The notes below the pieces were generated by a model. That model saw nothing but the letters and a program-made list of their open reading frames with translations. It was not told the origin of the DNA and did no database searches. The position numbers and the translations under genes were made by a program. Positions 27,303 to 34,463 of a stretch of DNA of 34,463 nt are shown in pieces. Position 1 is the first letter of the stretch. Each line of letters starts with the position of its first letter. Source of the stretch: Burkholderiales bacterium (GTDB taxonomy: Bacteria > Pseudomonadota > Gammaproteobacteria > Burkholderiales > Casimicrobiaceae); contig JADGRP010000178.1 of the NCBI GenBank assembly GCA_017880805.1, positions 1-34,463 of the forward strand, written 5' to 3'.

Positions 27303-28445
27303 ATGAACGCGCCATCCGAAGCCTCCGCAACCTCCGTTGTGGCCGGCGCGCGCCGGCTGGTGATCAAGGTCGGCTCAAGCCTGGTCACCAACGAAGGCCG
27401 CGGAATCGACCACGCCGCCGTGGCGCGTTGGGCGGAACAAATCGCCGCGTTGAGCAAAGCGGGCCGGCAGATCGTGCTGGTGTCGTCCGGCGCCATCGCG
27501 GAGGGAATGCAGCGCCTCGGCTGGACGTCGCGCCCATCGGCCATTCACGAGCTGCAGGCTGCCGCAGCGGTGGGACAGATGGGCCTGGTGCAGGCGTACG
27601 AGACTGCGTTCTCGCGCTTCGGCTTTCATACCGCTCAGATCCTGCTGACGCACGACGACCTCGCGGACCGGCGCCGCTACCTGAATGCGCGTTCGACCCT
27701 GGTAACGCTGCTCGCGCTGTCGGTGATTCCGATCATCAACGAAAACGATACGGTGACCACCGACGAAATCAGGGTCGGCGATAACGATACGCTTGGCGCA
27801 CTGGTCACCAATCTGATCGAGGCCGACGTGCTGGTGCTCCTCACCGACCAGCCGGGTCTGCACACCGGCGACCCGCGCAAGAATGCGGCAGCGACGCTCC
27901 TGCGACGCGGACGCGCGGGCGATGTTGCGCTCGAGGCGATGGCGGGCGGCGCGGGTTCACAACATGGACGCGGCGGCATGCTGACCAAGGTGCTGGCGGC
28001 AAAGCGCGCGGCGCGCAGCGGTGCATCGACGGTCATCGCTGACGGACGCGAACCGGACGTGCTGACCCGGCTTGCCGCAGGCGAAGCGATCGGCACCGAG
28101 CTCATCGCCGAAACGATGACCTTGGCTGCGCGCAAGCAATGGCTCGCCGATCACGTCCGCGTCGAAGGCCGGCTCACGCTCGATCCCGGAGCAGTGCGGG
28201 CTTTGACCCACGAAGGCAAGAGCCTGCTGCCGATCGGTGTCTCGGCCTGTCACGGCCGCTTCGAGCGCGGCGAGATCGTCGGCTGTTTCGATGGCGAGGG
28301 CCATGAGATTGCTCGCGGGCTGATCAATTACAGCGTGTCGGAAACGCAGCGTATCCTCGGCAAGCCTTCGTCTGAAATCGAATCGACGCTCGGCTACGTT
28401 GACGAGCGCGAACTGATCCACCGGGACAATCTGGTTTTGCTCTGA
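27303..28445 (+). CDS. proB: Glutamate 5-kinase with C-terminal PUA domain
   Basis: The 380-residue enzyme phosphorylates glutamate in the first step of proline synthesis. The kinase part shows [47 protein letters not shown] and [16 protein letters not shown], with [15 protein letters not shown] near its end. The PUA domain occupies roughly the last 100 residues ([20 protein letters not shown]). The usual feedback inhibition by proline acts on the kinase domain. It is downstream of obgE, a common betaproteobacterial order. The N-terminus is about 12 residues longer than in E. coli. Confidence 0.97.
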   Translation: MNAPSEASATSVVAGARRLVIKVGSSLVTNEGRGIDHAAVARWAEQIAALSKAGRQIVLVSSGAIAEGMQRLGWTSRPSAIHELQAAAAVGQMGLVQAYETAFSRFGFHTAQILLTHDDLADRRRYLNARSTLVTLLALSVIPIINENDTVTTDEIRVGDNDTLGALVTNLIEADVLVLLTDQPGLHTGDPRKNAAATLLRRGRAGDVALEAMAGGAGSQHGRGGMLTKVLAAKRAARSGASTVIADGREPDVLTRLAAGEAIGTELIAETMTLAARKQWLADHVRVEGRLTLDPGAVRALTHEGKSLLPIGVSACHGRFERGEIVGCFDGEGHEIARGLINYSVSETQRILGKPSSEIESTLGYVDERELIHRDNLVLL

Positions 28446-28464
28446 AGGATCTCAAGCAGATTGC

Positions 28465-28481
28465 GGCGAGTCGGGCTCGCC
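28465..28481 (+). terminator. Weak hairpin after proB, possible terminator
   Basis: GGCGAG (28465-28470) pairs with CTCGCC (28476-28481) around a 5-nt loop, 20 bp past the proB stop. No T-run follows, so it is either a stabilising 3' hairpin or part of a Rho-dependent end. No clear intrinsic terminator for the converging rppH is seen in this 148-bp spacer. Confidence 0.3.
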
Positions 28482-28593
28482 TTACCGGTGGGTGCCGTGC
28501 AGCTTGCTTGAGGCGGCATAGCCGCTGCGGCCGGGCCCCCGGAAGGCCGTTGTGCAGCCCGACCTGGGTGGCGCGGCGAAGCCTTTATCGCGC

Positions 28594-29151
28594 CTACACC
28601 TTGTTCGGCGGAATGGTATACGGAGACGGGACCACGGCATGCGCCCATCCGTAAAGACGCTCACGCCGCGTTTGCGGGCGGTGATGCAGATAACGCTCGA
28701 GCTCGGTCAAGCCCCGACGATAGACCTCGCGCTTGAAGTCGATCACGTTTTCAAGCGGAATCCAGTAGTCGTGCCAACGCCACGCATCGAACTCGGGATG
28801 ATCGGTCGCTCGCAGTGACACGTCGGTGTCGCGACCGGTCAATCTGAGCAGATACCAGATCTGCTTCTGGCCGCGATAGCTGCCGCGCCACTCGCGTTTG
28901 ATCCAATGCTGCGGCACCTCGTAGCGCAGCCAATCCCGCGTACGTCCGAGTATCTTGACGTGCGACGGGTCGAGTCCGACTTCTTCCTTCAATTCCCGAT
29001 ACATCGCCTCCTCGGGCGCCTCGCCGGCGTTGATGCCGCCTTGCGGAAACTGCCACGAGTGCTCTCGGATCCGCTTGCCCCAGAAGACCCGATCTTTTGA
29101 GTTGGCGACGACAATGGCGACGTTCGGGCGATAACCGTCCCGGTCAAGCAT
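28594..29151 (-). CDS. rppH: RNA 5'-pyrophosphohydrolase (Nudix)
   Basis: The 185-residue protein begins [15 protein letters not shown], as in RppH, and carries a perfect Nudix box from G38 (GGINAGE) through RELKEEVG at 52-59. The family segment [24 protein letters not shown] and [10 protein letters not shown] complete the identification. RppH converts the 5' triphosphate of mRNAs to monophosphate and so starts RNase E-dependent decay. The start at 29151 has AGGTG 6 nt upstream. It converges on proB; the obgE-proB-rppH neighbourhood is a betaproteobacterial pattern. Confidence 0.96.
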   Translation of the reverse strand: MLDRDGYRPNVAIVVANSKDRVFWGKRIREHSWQFPQGGINAGEAPEEAMYRELKEEVGLDPSHVKILGRTRDWLRYEVPQHWIKREWRGSYRGQKQIWYLLRLTGRDTDVSLRATDHPEFDAWRWHDYWIPLENVIDFKREVYRRGLTELERYLHHRPQTRRERLYGWAHAVVPSPYTIPPNKV

Positions 29152-29457
29152 CGCGACACCTGTAATTCTGCGCGTTGGCTCAATTCTTGCACAGATCGAG
29201 ACGCTTGCAAAGCGCCGCACCGCCGGCTGCATGCGCGCTGTGCGTTTCCAACTTGAATCATCATGGCGCGAATTGAGGCACCAATGCTCGCAGCAGTTCA
29301 CGATCGCATAGGATCGCGGACACCGGCCGACGCACTTTCAAATAGCCGCGCATGAGCGCGGCGATTCTGCAAACGACGCGCCGCGGACTATCTCCGAGCA
29401 GTCGACCGACCGATTCCGCTGCGCCAGGTTCCGCTCGGGCACAATCCCGCGCTCGAT
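29152..29457. other. 306-bp spacer between rppH and the DUF3309 gene, no gene seen
   Basis: Frames here are short and lack ribosome-binding sites or recognisable content. It should hold the rppH promoter and the 3' end of the DUF3309 transcript. No clear terminator or promoter stood out. Confidence 0.5.
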
Positions 29458-29616
29458 CTACAGACGCCCAGTCAGCAACAAGATGATTAGGACGAGCACC
29501 ACGACGCCGGCAATTCCGCTCGGTCCGTATCCCCAACTGCTGCTGTATCCCCACGTGGGAAGGGCACCGACGAGCGCCAGGATCAGGATAATAAGAAGGA
29601 TGGTTCCGATGGACAT
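29458..29616 (-). CDS. DUF3309-family small membrane protein
   Basis: A 52-residue protein: MSIGTILLIILILALVGALP, then TWGYSSSWGYGPSGIAG, then a second hydrophobic run ending LLLTGRL. The two membrane helices with the W-G-Y-rich linker and GPSG are the DUF3309 pattern, found widely in proteobacteria and of unknown function. GAGGAGAAATAATC places a strong Shine-Dalgarno 9 nt before the ATG. Normal length for the family. Some short membrane proteins of this kind respond to envelope or osmotic stress, but nothing here shows that. Confidence 0.9.
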   Translation of the reverse strand: MSIGTILLIILILALVGALPTWGYSSSWGYGPSGIAGVVVLVLIILLLTGRL

Positions 29617-30093
29617 GATTATTTCTCCTCGTTGTGTTTGGCGATTCGCAGGGCCGGCTCAACGGCGCGCGCGCATGCCTTTGGGTGCCGGAGACGAGCT
29701 GCCGGCATGATTCCACGACTGCTCATGCTCTGCAATCCGCGTGCCACCGCCCGCGGGCAAGGGGAGGCCCAGCTGCGTGGCGAGTGGACCCTCGGTCGCG
29801 CAATCGCCGCGCCTGGGTCGGAAGAACATGCCGGTAAGCCTTACCGCAGCGCTGCAATTCTTGCCGAGGCCGGGTCCGTTCATGCGCGTTATTCGGGCCC
29901 GGCACACGCCTGAAGACCCAGCCGCCGGTTTAGGAGCACGACCCCGAAAAACGTGCACCCGTGGAAGAACCCGACCGTTCCGATACCCGGTCGCCCCCCG
30001 AGCGACCAAGACGATCACGTTGCGCTGGTACGCTCCGTGCTCTGTTAGCGACAAGCCGCCACCAGGCGACACCGCAGTATGTTTGGAGAAGCC
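29617..30093. other. 477-bp stretch with no convincing gene
   Basis: Several overlapping frames exist on both strands because of the high GC, but none has a family signature together with a start signal. The region should contain the DUF3309 promoter. I recognise no RNA gene or repeat in it. Confidence 0.45.
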
Positions 30094-30408
30094 ATGGACC
30101 AGGGGATGAGGCGATCGGCCAATTGCCTGCGGCACTTGCCGATCATTGCATTGGCGTTGGCCTTGCCAGCGTCCTCGATGACCAGTGATGTGGCGACAGA
30201 GGCGTCCGCACCAAGCGTCGCGCAACGCGCGTTGATCGAGGTGCACGACACCGCGGGCATCGGCTGGTGGTCGTCATCCGCGCTGGAAATCGGTCCTGCG
30301 CCCACAGTGATCAGGGCGACTAACGGATCCGCGGGCCGCTGGCGTCTGTGCCAGGCGGCTTTCGTCCAATCCGGTTGCCCGGCGTGGCGAGTGAGTAGTG
30401 GACCGTAA
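30094..30408 (+). CDS. Possible small secreted protein of unknown function
   Basis: A 104-codon frame with GGAG 5 nt before the ATG. The N-terminus (MDQGMRRSANCLRHL, then PIIALALALPASS) looks like a signal peptide. The mature part is about 75 residues with two cysteines (LCQAAFVQSGCP), and the segment IEVHDTAGIGWWSSSALEIG is distinctive but not one I recognise. Codon use has the GC-rich third positions of real genes nearby. The stop codon abuts the stop of the converging maeB with no gap. Moderate support only: no homology could be tested. Confidence 0.5.
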   Translation: MDQGMRRSANCLRHLPIIALALALPASSMTSDVATEASAPSVAQRALIEVHDTAGIGWWSSSALEIGPAPTVIRATNGSAGRWRLCQAAFVQSGCPAWRVSSGP

Positions 30409-32703
<2,295 letters not shown>

Positions 32704-32744
32704 GGATTGCGTCCCTTCCTTTACGGTCGGCTCGATGTTAGTCC

Positions 32745-34463
32745 TCAGTGCTCGACGGCATTGGTGTAGTCAAGAAATTTCTCCGGCGACACGCGCAGCG
32801 CGGCGCCAGTCGGACAGGCGCGAACGCATGCGGCGCCGCCTGTGACGTCCTTGCACATGTCGCACTTGACCGCTTTCTTGACCATCGACTTGTCGTAGAC
32901 CTTGGTCTCCTTGCCCGGCTCGTCGCCCAGCCCCCAGAGCAGCCACTGCCACAGGTTGGGCCGCTCCCGCCCCGGATCGAGCGGCGCCATCTGGATCACG
33001 CCGTAGGGGCAATTGCGCTCGCAATTGCCGCAGCCGATGCACGTGTCGCGGATGTAGACCTCGCCGTTGGGCGCGCGATTGATGGCATCGGGCGGGCAAT
33101 CCTTCATGCAGTGAGGATGCTCGCAATGCCGGCATGACGTCGGCACATGGATTTGGGCGTAGGTCGGGCCCGCTTCGCGGTCGAGGCGCGAGGTTCCTTC
33201 GTGCACGTCGGCGCACGCTTTTTCGCAATTGTTGCAGCGTATGCACAGGCTTTCGTCGATCAGCAGGACATCTGTCGCCTCGCCGATGCCCTGCTTCATC
33301 AGGTACGTCGTGACGTTGCCCGAGTCGGCCTGGATTTCCATGGCCGCGTTGGCCTTGAGTCGCGACAGAAACTGCGTCTCGAGCTCCTCGCGAAGCGCGG
33401 GGTGGCGCGAGATCACGCGTTTGAACGCATCGCTTTCGAGCACGATGGCCTCGGTCGCGACGGCGGCGCGCACCGTCGCCATCCGCGGCGCATCGGTGAG
33501 GAGCGCCATTTCGCCGACGTAATTGCCCGCGGCAACGTAGGACAGCACTACCTCGTGCCCGCCGAACTTGCGTGAGACCGTGACCGAGCCGCGGCGTAGC
33601 AGATACAGCCCGTCGGCCGCCTGTCCTTCCTCGAACAGCGTGGCACCCGAGGCAAAGCCCTTCAACTCCGCGCCTGCCACCAGTGCATCGAAGTCCTCTT
33701 CGGGCAAGTCCTGCGACAGGTACGCGCGTATCGCGCGCCGCAGGAAAACGGCGTCGATGCCTTTGCGCACCGAATCGACCGAGGCGATCAGCTTGAGGAT
33801 GGAGCGTCGCGGCGTCTCGATCAGTACGCATCCTGCGCCGGCTCTCACTGTCGCCGCGCGCCGGCGCCCGGAAATCAGGCCCAGCTCGCCGAAGAATGTT
33901 CCGGCGCCCAACCGGATCCACCGGCTTTGCTCGCCCTCGTCGCTGATCTCGATGAAGACTTCGCCTTCGACGATGGTGAAGAAGGTGTTCGTATAATCGT
34001 TGCGGCGAAACAGAATCTGCTCCGGCGCGGGCGTTCGTATATCGCTGTCGAGCAGAAATTCGCGAAGCTGCAGCGTCGTGATGCCGGCGAGCAGCGGCAC
34101 ATTGCGCTGGGTGATGGCCAGCGCCTGCGCCACGCTGGTGGCCTGCGCCCAGTTGGCGAACTTGGATTTGAGCAGCGGCTCGTCGGCGGGCTCGACATGA
34201 TTGCCGAGGATCGACTCGACGACTTCGTAACCCTGGTTCATCGCCTGTTTGATCAGCGGGTAACCGCCGAGCGCTCCGACGATGTAGAGACCTTTGACGT
34301 TGGACTCGTAGGTCTCAGAAAGCTGCGGCACTGCGGCCAGGTCCTTGTTGGGGAAATTGACGCCGAAACTCTCGACCAGCTTGCGCGGCGGGATCGCTCC
34401 CAGGCGGGCGATCACGCGGTGACAACCGATATGTTCCAAACCGTTTGGCGTCTTGGCGGTGAA
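32745..34463 (-). CDS. Fusion: FAD/NAD(P) reductase-type segment + two cyclic-nucleotide-binding domains + four-cluster ferredoxin; N-terminus outside window
   Basis: The open frame runs off the right edge; 572 residues are visible. First comes the end of a thioredoxin-reductase-like flavoprotein (YESNVKGLYIVGALGGYPLI, where the family has its GIYAVGD element, then AMNQGYEVVESILG). Two CRP-type cNMP domains follow, at about 120-230 (GEVFIEI, FFGELGLISGRRRAATVRA) and 255-355 (GSVTVSRKFG, YVGEMALLTDAPRMATVRA). Finally a DmsB/HycB-like ferredoxin carries four motifs: CIRCNNCEKAC, CRHCEHPHCMKDCP, CIGCGNCERNCP, and CDMCKDVTGGAACVRACP. The likely role is a nucleotide- or effector-gated electron transfer hub in the cytoplasm. 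No helix-turn-helix is seen. Any further N-terminal domains are unseen. Confidence 0.88.
   Translation of the reverse strand, partial: FTAKTPNGLEHIGCHRVIARLGAIPPRKLVESFGVNFPNKDLAAVPQLSETYESNVKGLYIVGALGGYPLIKQAMNQGYEVVESILGNHVEPADEPLLKSKFANWAQATSVAQALAITQRNVPLLAGITTLQLREFLLDSDIRTPAPEQILFRRNDYTNTFFTIVEGEVFIEISDEGEQSRWIRLGAGTFFGELGLISGRRRAATVRAGAGCVLIETPRRSILKLIASVDSVRKGIDAVFLRRAIRAYLSQDLPEEDFDALVAGAELKGFASGATLFEEGQAADGLYLLRRGSVTVSRKFGGHEVVLSYVAAGNYVGEMALLTDAPRMATVRAAVATEAIVLESDAFKRVISRHPALREELETQFLSRLKANAAMEIQADSGNVTTYLMKQGIGEATDVLLIDESLCIRCNNCEKACADVHEGTSRLDREAGPTYAQIHVPTSCRHCEHPHCMKDCPPDAINRAPNGEVYIRDTCIGCGNCERNCPYGVIQMAPLDPGRERPNLWQWLLWGLGDEPGKETKVYDKSMVKKAVKCDMCKDVTGGAACVRACPTGAALRVSPEKFLDYTNAVEH

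Noticed and set aside
32770-33921. 383-codon minus-strand frame overlapping the fusion protein
   Set aside because: Out-of-frame shadow: the main frame holds all cNMP and cysteine motifs, while this one is Arg/Gly-rich with no motif.

Overview
The window looks like chromosomal DNA of a GC-rich betaproteobacterium, probably from a poorly characterised lineage. The gene order trxA-rho-rpmE, the order obgE-proB followed by a convergent rppH, a lone RnfB-type ferredoxin directly before nth, an FdxA-type ferredoxin and small c-type cytochromes all point that way. This is inferred from gene content and order; no database search was possible. Most of the window is ordinary housekeeping and accessory chromosome. 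I see no complete prophage, integrative element, CRISPR array or insertion sequence.

Layout. Bases 1-1350 hold a truncated HigA-type antitoxin gene (minus), divergent from a SAM methyltransferase, followed by a REP-like palindromic repeat and a terminator. Bases 1345-5140 carry a Bax-inhibitor-1 membrane protein, tRNA-Ser(UGA), a secreted retropepsin-like protease and an AmpG/PAT-like MFS transporter. Bases 5200-12540 are mostly minus strand: a large membrane GGDEF-EAL protein, an exported HEMGH zinc peptidase and a solitary PilB/GspE-type ATPase. Bases 12640-16490 hold a macro-domain ADP-ribose hydrolase converging on nicotinate phosphoribosyltransferase (pncB), then CorA divergent from pncB and converging on a CDF zinc exporter. 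The pncB-corA spacer carries a perfect mirrored 10-bp site.

Bases 16660-19460 encode a LytS/LytTR-type two-component system and a PlsC-like acyltransferase. Bases 19560-22050 encode RnfB-like ferredoxin plus endonuclease III (both Fe-S proteins), two tandem cytochromes c and FdxA. Bases 22239-24533 are trxA-rho-rpmE. Bases 24561-29151 are a GT39-type glycosyltransferase translationally coupled to obgE, then proB, with rppH converging.

Bases 29150-30410 are gene-poor, with a 52-residue DUF3309 protein and a probable small secreted protein. The window ends with maeB (malic enzyme fused to a phosphotransacetylase-like domain) and a truncated gene for an unusual fusion: an FAD/NAD reductase-type segment, two cyclic-nucleotide-binding domains and a four-cluster ferredoxin. 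That fusion is the least conventional protein here and the best lead for new biology. Other leads are the mirrored pncB/corA sites, the helically phased direct repeat before rnfB, and the GT39-obgE coupling.
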